Shown here: positions 1-8,425 of the stretch, one piece after another | Position numbering within the stretch: position 1 is the stretch's first letter | Layout of the letters: each line of letters begins with the position of its first letter | Source of the DNA: Candidatus Absconditabacterales bacterium | GTDB taxonomy: Bacteria; Patescibacteriota; Gracilibacteria; Absconditabacterales; Absconditicoccaceae | Assembly (NCBI GenBank): GCA_937930555.1 | Contig: CALHCH010000015.1 | Coordinates: 1 to 42,834, forward strand | Direction of reading: 5' to 3' | Length of the DNA stretch: 42,834 bases | The notes under the pieces: generated by a model | The model's input: the letters and a program-made list of their open reading frames with translations, nothing else | What the model was told of the DNA's origin: nothing | Database searches by the model: none | Position numbers and translations under genes: made by a program

Positions 1-617
1 TTGATCACGAAAAATTTGTCAACCTAGAAAACAGCTCGTTTCCTATCATTGTATGAGACAATACCTGGAGACTAGAAAAAACCAGCATCGTCAAGCATTT
101 TGACAATGCGGCGACACGATACGGTGATCTCTACCTCATCAATGAAGATCCAGATGAGAGAGGGACCTATGCAGGAGTAGCGACATTCAATATCGTCAAT
201 GAACAAGTCACTGACGGCAATATCAGACCGATAGAGTTTACCGATAGCCGTTATGAGTTTAGCCTGACTGATATACCTCCATTTTTTCAGGCGGATCTGA
301 TAGGTGATGAGATCGTGATCGAGTCTACCACTATCGTCCCTACAGACACCACTATAGTACAAGTAGAATTGGATACAGAAGGCGATATAGACACAACAAC
401 TACACAAATAGATGACTCCGACGAGACAGAGACCGCCACGGTCGTAGAGACAGACATCGCTGTAATAGATACTCCAGTATGTGACACCGCAGACTCACTA
501 GAGAGCTGCGATCAGCTAGCAGACTGCGATCGAGTGACAGCAGTATGCAATGGTCGTATACCAGTGCTATGATGTGTGGAGATAGGTGATGATTATGAGC
601 CGAAGACGTGTGGATAA
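1..617 (+). CDS. Acidic Cys-containing protein, 3' part only
   Basis: The reading frame is open from the window edge (first full codon at 3) to TAA at 615-617, through UGA-Gly codons at 54-56 and 570-572. I do not recognise a family. The visible part has a beta-rich segment (residues about 20-100), then a Thr/Asp/Glu-rich stretch (about 105-150) like a surface-protein linker. The C-terminal tail of about 45 residues carries seven cysteines, including CDTADSLESC and a final TCG. This style resembles the Cys-rich surface proteins further along the window, but no LPxTG-like end is present. The N-terminus, and any signal peptide, lies outside the window. Extracellular location is an inference from composition. 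Confidence 0.7.
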
Positions 618-621
618 GTAT

Positions 622-650
622 TTGACAAATATAAGGTCTGTCTATAATAT
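622..650 (+). promoter_or_regulatory. Sigma70-like promoter, probable leaderless transcript
   Basis: TTGACA at 622-627 is followed by TATAAT at 643-648 (15-base spacer) or TAATAT at 645-650 (17-base spacer). The -10 element ends only 6 to 8 bases before the ATG at 657. Transcription would therefore start at or within a few bases of the start codon, giving a leaderless or nearly leaderless mRNA. Confidence 0.6.
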
Positions 651-656
651 TTATGT

Positions 657-1553
657 ATGATAAGACCTAAATATCCTGTTATTGAAAAGACTACTTGAGA
701 CATGTTACATCGATTGGATGGAAGAGATTTTTCTCATATCATTCTTGAAGATGAGAATGGTGAGCAAGAGTTGGCTAGTGATGCTAACAAAGATAAGTTG
801 CAAAAAGAATTGATAGATATCGTTAATGGTAATCTGCGAGACCATTTTGATGAATTATGAATTATTTACAAAAATATTCCGACAAGTAAACGACATTTTT
901 CAGTTGATATTGGGGAGCGCGATTGATATTACGATCCAGAAATAAATCATATTTTTGCAGATTGTGATTTCAGATGAATTTATTTAACTCTATTGCATGA
1001 ATGATGGCATTATCAACATGCTGATATTCAAAGAGAGCGAGATCCTTCGTTTTCTTTAAACAGGAGAGCGTGATTTGATTTTTGATGACCCAATAGTGAA
1101 AATGGGTCTTATCAGGTCTTATGATGATTTATCAATGAGTGAATAACTCAAAAAATTGCTCTTGAGATAGTGGAAAATACAAAATTGGAAGTATGAGCTA
1201 TTCTAAATTGAAAATCTTTAGACTTAGATTCTAAAGATATTCATAGTATTCTCGAAACTGACGATACTTACCATGCTGAAGTAAATATAATTAATCATTT
1301 AGTTGAGTGAATAGCTAAAATAAAAAACATAAGCATTGAACAAAGTCGAAGAGAACTGCAAAAAGCAAATATATACTGAGACTTTGCTTACTTAAACATA
1401 ATTGATCAACTATATTGAACTGGCACTTTAGAAGAAATTGCTAATTATAATATCGGTAATCTGTGAAGATGGAAAGAATTTAAACAGAATAGGCGCATTA
1501 AAAAAATGATCAATCATTTGTTGAAGGTGAATGAAAAAATAATGAAATTATAG
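657..1553 (+). CDS. Putative gluzincin-type zinc metallopeptidase
   Basis: 298 residues, ATG to TAG, with about twenty in-frame UGA-Gly codons. Residues 114-118 read HEGWH, a HExxH zinc-binding and catalytic motif whose glycine is UGA. Residues 160-164 read NEGIT, the usual form of the downstream motif that gives the third zinc ligand (Glu161) in gluzincins, about 42 residues after the second His. This supports a zinc-dependent peptidase with Glu115 as the general base. There is no signal peptide or membrane segment, so it is probably cytoplasmic. The N-terminal 100 residues and the Lys-rich C-terminus are not recognised, and the substrate is unknown. It could also be a toxin-like protease domain. 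It stands alone between its own promoter and ruvB. Confidence 0.65.
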
Positions 1554-1608
1554 GCTTTTTCTGAGTTCTTTCATTGAAATCTCCTCCCAAACCAACATAA
1601 ACACCTTA

Positions 1609-2559
1609 ATGAACCAACCAGTTACTTCAGTCAGTCAGAGACCCAAGGATTTTTCGGAATTTGTCTGACAGTCACATATCAAATCTATCCTAGAGACTGC
1701 TATCCAGAGTGCTCTCACCACGACCAAGCCACTTGGGCATCTACTGTTTTCTGGTAGTAGTGGATTTGGCAAGACGACACTGGCGACGATCACGGCGAGT
1801 ATGCTCGAGGCTCGTATCAAGATCATCACTTGATATGCTATATCCAAGCCATCCGAGCTCATCTCGATACTCAATATGATCGACGAGTGAGATGTGTTGT
1901 TTATCGATGAGATACATAGACTCAGAGCTCCTGTAGAGGAGGTGCTATACACTGCTATGGAGGATCACTGCGTAGATATGGTGATGCCAGACGGTCACCA
2001 TATCAGACTCCCCGTCTCTCCATTTACCCTCATCGGCGCCACTACCAAGCTCGAGTCTCTCACTCCAGCGTTGAAAAATAGATTTGTGTATCAATTTCAT
2101 ATGGAGCCATATACACAGAGTGAGAAACAATCTATCGTCCGTAGGTATATCGATCTCCAGCAGATCTTCTGTGATGACACGATGATAGTCACTATATCCG
2201 ACCATATAGCATCCGTACCTAGGCAGATAGCCAACTTTTGTCATCAATTAAAAGACTATCTCATAGCACACACATCCGATACCAAAGGCAAAATCAACAA
2301 AAGTACCCACACTCACGCATTGACGACAGACATACGGACAGACTTCCGATCTCGGACAGCACTAGAAAAAGGCGGTATCACACCACTCCACCAGCGCTAT
2401 CTCAGCATACTCTCGGAGTCAGAGACCGATCCCGTCTGACTCAGGACCTTATCGGCCAAACTCGGTATGTCAGAAAAAGCTATCGAAAACGATATAGAGC
2501 CATTGTTGTTTGAGCTGGATAGAATTAGAAAGACTAAGAGGGGGAGGGTGTTGAAATAG
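1609..2559 (+). CDS. ruvB: Holliday junction branch-migration ATPase RuvB
   Basis: 316 residues, slightly shorter than usual (about 330-350). RuvB forms hexameric rings that, with RuvA, drive branch migration of Holliday junctions. Visible motifs are the N-terminal RPKDFSEFVGQ (typical RuvB start), Walker A GSSGFGKTT (about 49-57), Walker B DVLFIDEIHRL (about 93-103), sensor 1 GATTK, and an arginine-containing SVPRQI sensor 2 segment (about 204-209). A C-terminal winged-helix region follows, ending in RGRVLK (usually RTPRGR). Several Gly codons are UGA, for example in EFVGQ. The ATG at 1609 fits the family N-terminus. No ruvA or ruvC is in the window. Confidence 0.92.
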
Positions 2560-2589
2560 TTGGTATATGGCTATCGCAAATCCTCCCCA

Positions 2590-2612
2590 GCCCTCCTTTG
2601 TCAAGGAAGGAG
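2590..2612. terminator. Hairpin after ruvB
   Basis: The sequence around CTCCTTTGTCAAGGAAGGAG forms a short stem about 35-50 bases after the ruvB stop. It lacks a strong U-tract, so it may instead be one of the dispersed palindromic repeats seen in this window. Confidence 0.35.
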
Positions 2613-2623
2613 TACGTAAGGTT

Positions 2624-3026
2624 TGTCATCCTGAGCGTAGTGCAACGGAGTCGAAGGGTGCGACTCACGTTGATTAGTAATCTTACAACAAACCATATCA
2701 TGAAAACATATCGAGTATATATAGTACAATGCAATGATTGAAGCTACTATACATGAGTGGCCAATAACTTGGAAACAAGGCTACAGGAACATAATTATTC
2801 AGAAAATAAGAATAGCTACACATACAACAGAAGACCAGTACATCTAGTATATCAAGAAGAATGATGATCTATACAGGATGAAATACAGATAGAAAAACCA
2901 AATCAAGGGTCGATCTAGACATAAGAAGGAGCTGTTGATATCTTGAAATCACGATGAGCTAAAATGAGTGAGATAGTCGCACCCTTCGACTATGTCTTCG
3001 TGCCTCAGACAAGCTCAGGATGACAG
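2624..3026. mobile_element. About 400-bp inverted-repeat element carrying a GIY-YIG gene
   Basis: The left end (2624-2666) and right end (2975-3026) are inverted copies. The outer block TGTCATCCTGAGC and the inner block AGTCGAAGGGTGCGACT match exactly in opposite orientation, with a diverged centre in each end. The only gene between them is the frameshifted GIY-YIG gene, whose stop (2974-2976) touches the right repeat. Single copies of the same repeat family lie at 7757-7800 and 41451-41476. I infer a small mobile or formerly mobile unit. No target duplication could be recognised. Confidence 0.5.
2700..2976 (+). pseudogene. GIY-YIG nuclease-domain gene, frameshifted
   Basis: The frame from ATG 2700 encodes a short GIY-YIG domain: YRVYIVQCNDGSYYTGVANN, then LETRLQEHN and a segment ending RRPVHLVYQEE. 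This is the layout of the 80-95 residue UPF0213/YhbQ-like GIY-YIG proteins. The frame hits TAG at 2916-2918 after 72 codons. A one-base shift at about 2898-2903 (one extra C in an A/C run) restores the expected QIKGRSRHKKELL segment, which then ends at TAG 2974-2976 for a total of about 92 residues. So the gene is frameshifted, or there is a single-base assembly error. The family acts on DNA ends or flaps, but the role of this subfamily is poorly known. It lies inside a pair of inverted repeats. Confidence 0.7.
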
Positions 3027-3099
3027 CGAGAAGGCAGCATTTAGAAAGTAAAGTTTAAACTAGAGCTTGTCATTCTAAGTTGAGCGATAGCCCTATATG

Positions 3100-3134
3100 T
3101 CTCCCCCTTGATAAAGGGGGATAAGGGGGATTTG
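3100..3134. repeat. Palindromic G/C-run repeat
   Basis: A CCCCCTTG run followed by AAAGGGGGATAAGGGGG makes a strong hairpin 43 bases before the holA start. Elements of this kind are common dispersed intergenic repeats in many bacteria. It could affect holA expression, but nothing shows that directly. Confidence 0.5.
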
Positions 3135-3176
3135 AAAACAATTGAAAACCAATCACTATTGACTACAAACAAACCA

Positions 3177-4184
3177 ATGAAAACTAAACTTCTCTTCACC
3201 TGAGAGTCAGTATATCAAGTCCACGAAGCACTTTCTTATCGGAAAGATAATTTTGTGAATAAATACGGTAAAGAGTGACTGCATATATTTCGTCATGATG
3301 AGCTGGATGTAGGTCAGATACAGTCGGCACTGATGGGAGGTGGGTTTTTTGCCGCCAAAAGTCTCGTGGTGATATATGGTATCCCCAGAGACAATATCAC
3401 GACCAATTCAGCTAAGGCAGCTGAAGCGCAGCCTGTAGAGGAATTGCTACAAAAGCATCGAGAGCAAATACCAGAAGACAATATCCTCATCCTCGTGTCC
3501 TACAAACCAGACAAAAGGACCAAAAGTTATAAGTTTTTTTCCAAACATGCAGAACTCAAAGAATTTAAACCAAAAAAACCGAAAGATCTCGTACCGTTTG
3601 TACTAAGTAGGGCGACCAATCTCCAGGACGAGACCAAATCACTGATCTCCACAGCTCAGGCACAGATGATCATCGCCAGCGTAGGACCCACTATGTACAA
3701 TCTCGCACACGAATCACAAAAACTCCAATACTATGCCCAATACCATCAGCTAGAGATGCTCAGTGACGAACAAATACAGGGCCTGATATACTCACAGTCC
3801 GAGTGAGATAACTTTAAAATCCTAGATAGCATTGTCACCGATCCATCCAAAGTCATACCCCTCATAGACGAGGCAAGAGATGACGGTACGGATATTTTTC
3901 AGTTTTTGGGTATGTTGTACCGATGACTCAAGATCATCCTATGAGTGTGTGAGCTACACGATGCAGGCGTCACATCTAGCAAGGAAGTTGCTAGCACGCT
4001 CAAGGTGCATCCATTTGCCGCATCCAAACAACGAAGTAAGGCCCAGACATTTCAATCAAAAAGGACTCAGATAGAGTCATTGTATCTCTCACTCCTACAT
4101 ATGGATCGAGACATCAAGACTGGGAGATTTCCCGCTGAGTGAGCATGGGTGCAGATCAAGAGTCTAGTGAGTAAGATTGGGTAA
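3177..4184 (+). CDS. holA: DNA polymerase III delta subunit (HolA)
   Basis: 335 residues, the usual family length. HolA opens the sliding clamp as part of the clamp loader. The N-terminal LLFTGESVYQVHEAL matches the usual start of the family, with a degenerate ATPase-like fold lacking a working P-loop. The middle contains VPFVLSRATNLQDETKSLIS. The C-terminal collar region DIFQFLGMLYRGLKIILGVCE, then KEVASTLKVHPFAASK and DRDIKTGRFPAE, is highly characteristic of HolA. UGA-Gly codons occur at several sites, such as FTGES, YRGLK and LGVCE. The ATG at 3177 was chosen because it places the delta N-terminal motif at residues 5-15. Convergent small genes follow on the other strand. Confidence 0.88.
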
Positions 4185-4199
4185 GACTTTCTAGATATA

Positions 4200-4244
4200 A
4201 AAAAAAGCCTACCACTCTCATAATTCAGAGGAGAGTTTTGGTAG
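4200..4244 (-). terminator. Intrinsic terminator of the 4225-5137 gene pair
   Basis: On the minus strand CTACC-AAA-ACTCTC pairs with GAGAGT-GGTAG and is followed by a run of seven T. The upstream arm begins inside the last codons of the 4225-4701 gene, so transcription stops right after the UGA at 4227-4225. This is the main reason for treating that UGA as the intended stop. Confidence 0.8.
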
Positions 4245-4701
4245 ACATCTTAGTTGCAATTTCTTGACTCACTGGATACTCCTCAGTATCAGATACAGAA
4301 CTACCTGCAATAACTTTAAGATCCAACATTACAGGTATTTTATGCAATTTGCTGTATATCACCATCAGTGAAAAGAACTGTGTTTCAATAAATTGAATTG
4401 AAGGCTTTTTCTTGTCATCTGATTTAAATATAATTTTAATACTATGTTCGAGCAAAATAATTGATCTTATCTGGCATTTTAACGCATCCAAGAAATCCTC
4501 CATTAGAAGATACTCACTAAAATCATATTGTAAGTTAATTGAACTATCGTTGATAAAGGACGACAAATCATCAAAAAGAAATTCATTTATTCTGTAAAGA
4601 TAGAAGCAATCTTTCTTATCTTGTCGATATGTAAATCTCAAATGATAATCACCTTTTCTCACACAATCAATCTTTTTTATATGTACGGTATTCATATTCA
4701 C
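4225..4701 (-). CDS. Hypothetical protein ending at UGA
   Basis: 158 residues if the UGA at 4227-4225 ends the gene. I do not recognise a family. The protein is charged, with alternating hydrophobic strands (for example IRSIILLEHSIKIIF), no signal peptide and no membrane segment. There are no internal UGA codons. If this UGA were read as Gly, the frame would cross the terminator and run antisense into holA to TAG at 3978-3976 (241 residues), which is implausible. Its leader is A-rich without a Shine-Dalgarno. It follows the 4712-5137 gene by 10 bases, so they are probably one transcript. I infer a recent arrival from an organism in which UGA is a stop. Confidence 0.6.
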   Translation of the reverse strand: MNMNTVHIKKIDCVRKGDYHLRFTYRQDKKDCFYLYRINEFLFDDLSSFINDSSINLQYDFSEYLLMEDFLDALKCQIRSIILLEHSIKIIFKSDDKKKPSIQFIETQFFSLMVIYSKLHKIPVMLDLKVIAGSSVSDTEEYPVSQEIATKMSTKTLL

Positions 4702-4711
4702 TTTTTATTGA

Positions 4712-5137
4712 TCAGCTAATACTCTCTTTGTGCACACTAGCCTTATCTACCAATGATGCATCCACCTCAAATGACATACTGACAAGATCTGCATCAAAGC
4801 GTCTAGCCACCATAATCGCGGTTAGATGTGGCATTGGGCACATAACTTCTCCAGCTACATCTCTGAATAGCAATACTGCAGAATGGACATCAAAAATGAT
4901 TTTGGTCGGCTTGGCATCCTTAGCAACATTTTTTCTCAGTAATTTATATATAACATACGAATTACTAATTTTTGAATTATTAAATCGCGAATCTTTCATT
5001 AATCCATCTATTTCAGATCGTAAATGATCTAAAATCGTAGGAAAGAAAAATACAACTTTGTGGTTATCTTCACCAACAAGTAGTGAGACATTGTTGTTTT
5101 TATGATATTCTTTAAATTTCATGATAATGTAACTCAT
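4712..5137 (-). CDS. Hypothetical protein ending at UGA
   Basis: 141 residues if the UGA at 4714-4712 ends the gene. No family is recognised. It is a soluble mixed alpha/beta protein with hydrophobic strands such as KVVFFFPTIL and KIIFDVHSAVLLF. There are no internal UGA codons. Read-through would extend it to TAA at 4618-4616 (173 residues) and make it overlap the start of the next gene by 86 bases, whereas UGA as stop leaves a normal 10-base gap. Its leader is A-rich (AAAACAAAGAAA before the ATG). It may be co-transcribed with the downstream small gene as a two-gene unit. Confidence 0.6.
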   Translation of the reverse strand: MSYIIMKFKEYHKNNNVSLLVGEDNHKVVFFFPTILDHLRSEIDGLMKDSRFNNSKISNSYVIYKLLRKNVAKDAKPTKIIFDVHSAVLLFRDVAGEVMCPMPHLTAIMVARRFDADLVSMSFEVDASLVDKASVHKESIS

Positions 5138-5365
5138 TTTCTTTGTTTTTTTTATTTTTTAATCACACCTCCCACGAGCATATAGCCGTAGTGATGCCTT
5201 GTTTCGTATACATTAAAGAACATTTCCCTTAGCTTTACATACTATATATAGTATACATCATATATTGCAAGAGCTTCTCATCTGATTTTTATTATGAGAG
5301 TTAGCATACTTCATCTGATACTCCCGTAGCAAGTATCCTTGTCGGATTATCACCAAAAAACGAAA

Positions 5366-5644
5366 CTACTTTATCCTCACCTCTTTCAGCTCATACTCAT
5401 AGCCATTATCAGCGAGTAGTGTATTTAGCTCATCACGGAGCTGGACTCTCGTCACAAACCACTGCATCTTGTCCTCTCTCGGATCGAGCTGGATATGTAG
5501 CTTATGCCATCTCAGATATCCAGACAGCTCGTCAGGATACTTGCTTTTGTGTTTTATTGATTGTATGAGAAATGCTCCTATACTCAGTTGAGTGAGGTTT
5601 TTTTGCCAGAGTCTTTGTTGGAGGTGGGTAAACGCGTGTTTCAT
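5366..5644 (-). CDS. Small DciA/DUF721-like protein
   Basis: 92 residues, ATG to TAG. The order of parts is an N-terminal basic helix (MKHAFTHLQQRLW), a central segment, a strand LHIQLDP, then a helix with VQLRDELNTLL and a final KEVRIK. The end resembles the DUF721/DciA domain, where a strand is followed by SxALRQEL and a final strand. DciA loads the replicative helicase. The match is by eye and weak, so an unrelated small protein is possible. It lies 65 bases downstream of the WecA/MraY-like gene on the same strand. Confidence 0.4.
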   Translation of the reverse strand: MKHAFTHLQQRLWQKNLTQLSIGAFLIQSIKHKSKYPDELSGYLRWHKLHIQLDPREDKMQWFVTRVQLRDELNTLLADNGYEYELKEVRIK

Positions 5645-5650
5645 AATATA

Positions 5651-5709
5651 TGGTTATTGGTTATTAGTCATTAGTGATTGGTACTTTTGAGCGTACCAAT
5701 AACTAATAA
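5651..5709. other. Inverted-repeat spacer
   Basis: ATTGGTAC (5677-5684) and GTACCAAT (5693-5700) form an 8-base stem flanked by TTATTAGT-type repeats (ATTAGTCATTAG and AATAACTAATAAC). It separates the WecA-like gene from the gene at 5366-5644. There is no U-tract, so it may be a processing site or a small palindromic repeat rather than a terminator. Confidence 0.35.
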
Positions 5710-6819
5710 CTATTCTTCATATCCTTTTTCATTCTGTGCTATATACTCATAAGGCAGTTTCTTTATTCGAAACAGATATATATTAGCTCCAAAAAATATC
5801 AGTGCCATAGCACCAAATACTAACAGCTTGCCTACTCTATCCGTGCCCAGGCTCAGCATCACTGTCATAAAAAACAACGACCATCATCGGATAAATGCCC
5901 TCACCTCGTGTCTGTTTCGACCCATGGTCATGAGTCTATAGTGCAGATGTATCCACGTGCCATCAAACGGTGAAACGCCTTTTCTCAGTCTATCTATCAT
6001 TACCCATATGGCGTCAAATAGAGGTAACGCAAGCACCACGATGATCGTACCAATCTTGGCTCATCATAGCAGGGAAAGATATCCTAGCGCAAATCCAAAA
6101 TACATGACTCAGACATCTCTCAGGAGTCATCGTGGCTTGTACTCTAGTATGGTCGCGAGCAATGACAACACAAACAACGCCAATGAGATTATCTGCACAC
6201 GTATCAATAATTCACTCTGTCCCAAGCTCATAAACTCATATCCAGGAAACACCACCAAACCTAGCAACAAAAATATCGTCAAGAAGCCAATACTAGACAT
6301 CCCCGTCGCCAATCCATATATCCCGTCCGATCGATTGATCGCATTAGTAAACAAGACAAACCGAGCTATAGTAGCCAACAATGAGGTAAAGTCACTGAGC
6401 TGTATATATCCTAGTAGTGGTATACTAAGCTCTGTGAGTCACACCCCAGAGAGATATCGAGCAGCTCCTGCTACCAGTACCTGTACCACCAGTCTCACTC
6501 CTGCAGAGAGACGATAGCGACTATCTACGATACGTCACATCTCATCCACCACCGACATCGCAGCGATGATCCCACCTCACACAAACAACCCCAAAAACTC
6601 ACGCCCAATATAATCCAGATCGAGCATGACCTTGGAGATATACAACAATACAATAAACAAAAAAATAACCACAACTCACTGCAAGGTAGGTACAGGATCT
6701 CTGGCTGGGACATCCTTTCACGGTTTGTCTAGTATGCCAAGCTGTGCAAAAAGCGTACGACCTCATCGCAGACCCAGTGCTCACACTATAATATATATCA
6801 CAAACAGCTCAAAATTCAT
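5710..6819 (-). CDS. Polyprenyl-phosphate glycosyl-1-phosphate transferase (WecA/TagO/MraY family)
   Basis: 369 residues with about ten hydrophobic segments. The family transfers a sugar-1-phosphate from a UDP-sugar to undecaprenyl phosphate at the inner face of the membrane, starting cell-wall or surface polysaccharide synthesis. Diagnostic parts are NAINRSDGIYGLATG (usually NxxNxxDGxDGLA) at about residues 155-169, the DVGVMYFGFALGYL segment (usually GDxGSxxLGFxLG), and the cytoplasmic HLHYRLMTMGRNRHEV loop (HxHHRL in the family) at about 307-322. The N-terminal catalytic loop keeps DE in SVVDEMGRIVDS. UGA-Gly is frequent. Substitutions in the motifs (RSDG for LxDG) make the exact sugar uncertain. 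MraY itself is less likely given the HxHxR loop. Confidence 0.78.
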
Positions 6820-6938
6820 ATCATCTCCTATATACCCATCATTGTCAGGAGATCAAGAACAGCTCCTGTGGAAATAACGGAGATATTGTGTATAGTATGC
6901 TAACTGAATTTTTGTATTAGTATCTATCTATCAACCAT

Positions 6939-7223
6939 ATGAAATACCAACAAGGAAAAATAAAGCGTGAACACTGAGTGATGAAAGAGTTTGAATGACT
7001 GCTATGACGTATGTCCAGCATCAAACAAATCAAAAGAATCATACCAGGCAGGATACACAACTCCTCATGATCTTCTTCACACAAAGGTATCAGCTTTTCT
7101 TACACCACACACTCAGGACTCAAATTTAAACTAAATAATTGAGGTACTTCTCAGGAGTGTTTTGTGATATGTGATGCTACAGACGCCAAAGATGTAGTGA
7201 GAAAGGTAGAGATGCTGGGATAA
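6939..7223 (+). CDS. DUF2103-like small protein
   Basis: 94 residues, ATG to TAA, with UGA-Gly at HGV, EGLLGR, SSGSSS and NNGG. The pattern GKIKREHGVMKEFEGLL, then IKRIIPGRI, then SGLKFKLNNGG and QECFVICDA recalls DUF2103, a small family of putative metal-binding proteins of unknown role. The match is from memory and only partial. The gene is alone, transcribed toward a shared bidirectional terminator. Confidence 0.45.
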
Positions 7224-7259
7224 AAAAATCCGCATATGTATTTTACATAGACGGATTAT
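7222..7259. terminator. Bidirectional terminator between convergent genes
   Basis: AATCCG-CATATGTA pairs with TACATA-GA-CGGATT and is flanked by an A-run on the left. It serves the gene ending at 7223 (plus) and the gene ending at 7282 (minus). Confidence 0.65.
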
Positions 7260-7281
7260 AGATGACGAATAATTTCGAAAT

Positions 7282-7614
7282 CTAGATAACAGATTTCTCA
7301 AAATAACCTACAAATTTAACCTTAAGAGAATCCAATACGAGAGAATGAGTATTTGGATCTGAGAGCTTAAGTGCTCTTAATGATTTAATTCTCAAGTCCT
7401 CTCGAAGAGCTTTGAATTGTTGAGCTTCAGCAATTTCTTGCGGCTCAAATATCAGCATATACTCTTTTTTTTCTTGTCCAGAGGCTGTTAAACCTTCATA
7501 GACATCAACATGAATTTTGACCGTATACGCATCAGTACTGTGATGCTCACTGTATGAATCCCAAGCCCTTTTTCCAGCATCAATAATTTCTTGTTTTTGT
7601 CCTTTTGAAATCAT
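7282..7614 (-). CDS. Hypothetical protein, UGA-free
   Basis: 110 residues, ATG to TAG. No family is recognised. It begins MISKGQKQEIIDAGKRAW, has a strand-rich middle (AYTVKIHVDVYEGL, YMLIFEPQEI), then a helix and a final strand. No signal or membrane segment. Its five glycines all use GGN codons. It has an A/T-rich leader without a Shine-Dalgarno. It belongs to the set of small minus-strand genes that avoid UGA. Confidence 0.6.
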   Translation of the reverse strand: MISKGQKQEIIDAGKRAWDSYSEHHSTDAYTVKIHVDVYEGLTASGQEKKEYMLIFEPQEIAEAQQFKALREDLRIKSLRALKLSDPNTHSLVLDSLKVKFVGYFEKSVI

Positions 7615-7756
7615 TAGTTGTATTTTTAATTTTTATATAATTAATATTGTCAATACATATATACCAATATATATAAAATATGCAAGAGCAAGATATCAGC
7701 TCAGCTAGTACCATATACCAACAATCATACCATATATGTTGTTTGATAAGAACGTA

Positions 7757-7800
7757 AAGTCGCACACTTCGATTCCGCTTCGCTACACTCAGCATGACAA
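7757..7800. repeat. Solo copy of the GIY-YIG element end repeat
   Basis: The reverse complement reads TGTCATGCTGAG, a centre, then ATCGAAGTGTGCGACTT. This matches the left end of the 2624-3026 element with a few substitutions. No GIY-YIG gene is next to it. Confidence 0.6.
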
Positions 7801-7882
7801 TACTCAAGCATAAATAGCTTAAAAAGACACGTATCCATTGATATAAATCATCAATTATTCATTATTAATAATTAATTAATTC

Positions 7883-8347
7883 ATGCTCTCACCTATAGAA
7901 ACCACACAAGTAACGCAAATCATCACCAACTATCACGAAAAAAACAAGAGGGTACCATATATCGGCGATTTGGAAAACCATCCGACTTTCGGACCATTTT
8001 TTGTAGATCTTGATCCTGAGGACAAGATTGAGGTCACAGAATTGATCAATGCATACATCAAGGCGCAGATCACGGCCGGCAAGACAAAGGGTGCGGAGTT
8101 TTTTAGGAGATTTTACAATCTCAATCAGGATGACTTCCGACTATTTAGAGATCTAAATTCGGACAAAAACAATATAGATAGTGAGGATTTTCAAGTCCTG
8201 TGAAAAGAATTGCAGCAGGAATTGTTTAAGTACGAAAATATGCTCACCAGAAATATGACCAAAAGGTGATATGCTCTGGACAAAGTAGTGAGCGCATTTT
8301 ATGATATGGTCCATGCCTACCTACCACGATTTAGTTTTGTCAAATAA
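7883..8347 (+). CDS. Hypothetical alpha-helical protein
   Basis: 154 residues, ATG to TAA, with UGA-Gly at residues 107 (VLGKEL) and about 128 (KRGYAL). It is soluble and mostly helical: VTQIITNYHEKNKRVPYIGD, a DPEDKIEVTELINAYIK helix, then FFRRFYNLNQDDFRLFRDL and a Tyr-rich end (AFYDMVHAYLPRFSF). No known domain is recognised. The next gene (HtrA) follows after a short repeat. Confidence 0.6.
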
Positions 8348-8352
8348 ACAAT

Positions 8353-8389
8353 CGTCATTGCGAGGAGGTCACGACGTGGCAATCTCATG
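8353..8389. repeat. GTCATTGCGAG-type palindromic repeat
   Basis: CGTCATTGCGAGG followed by CGTGGCAATCTC is the common dispersed bacterial palindrome whose ends pair (ATTGC with GCAAT). It overlaps an upstream ATG at 8387, which argues for using the later ATG at 8426 as the start of the protease gene. Confidence 0.6.
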
Positions 8390-8425
8390 AAAGTAAGTGC
8401 TACTTTATTGATATATCAAAACGTA

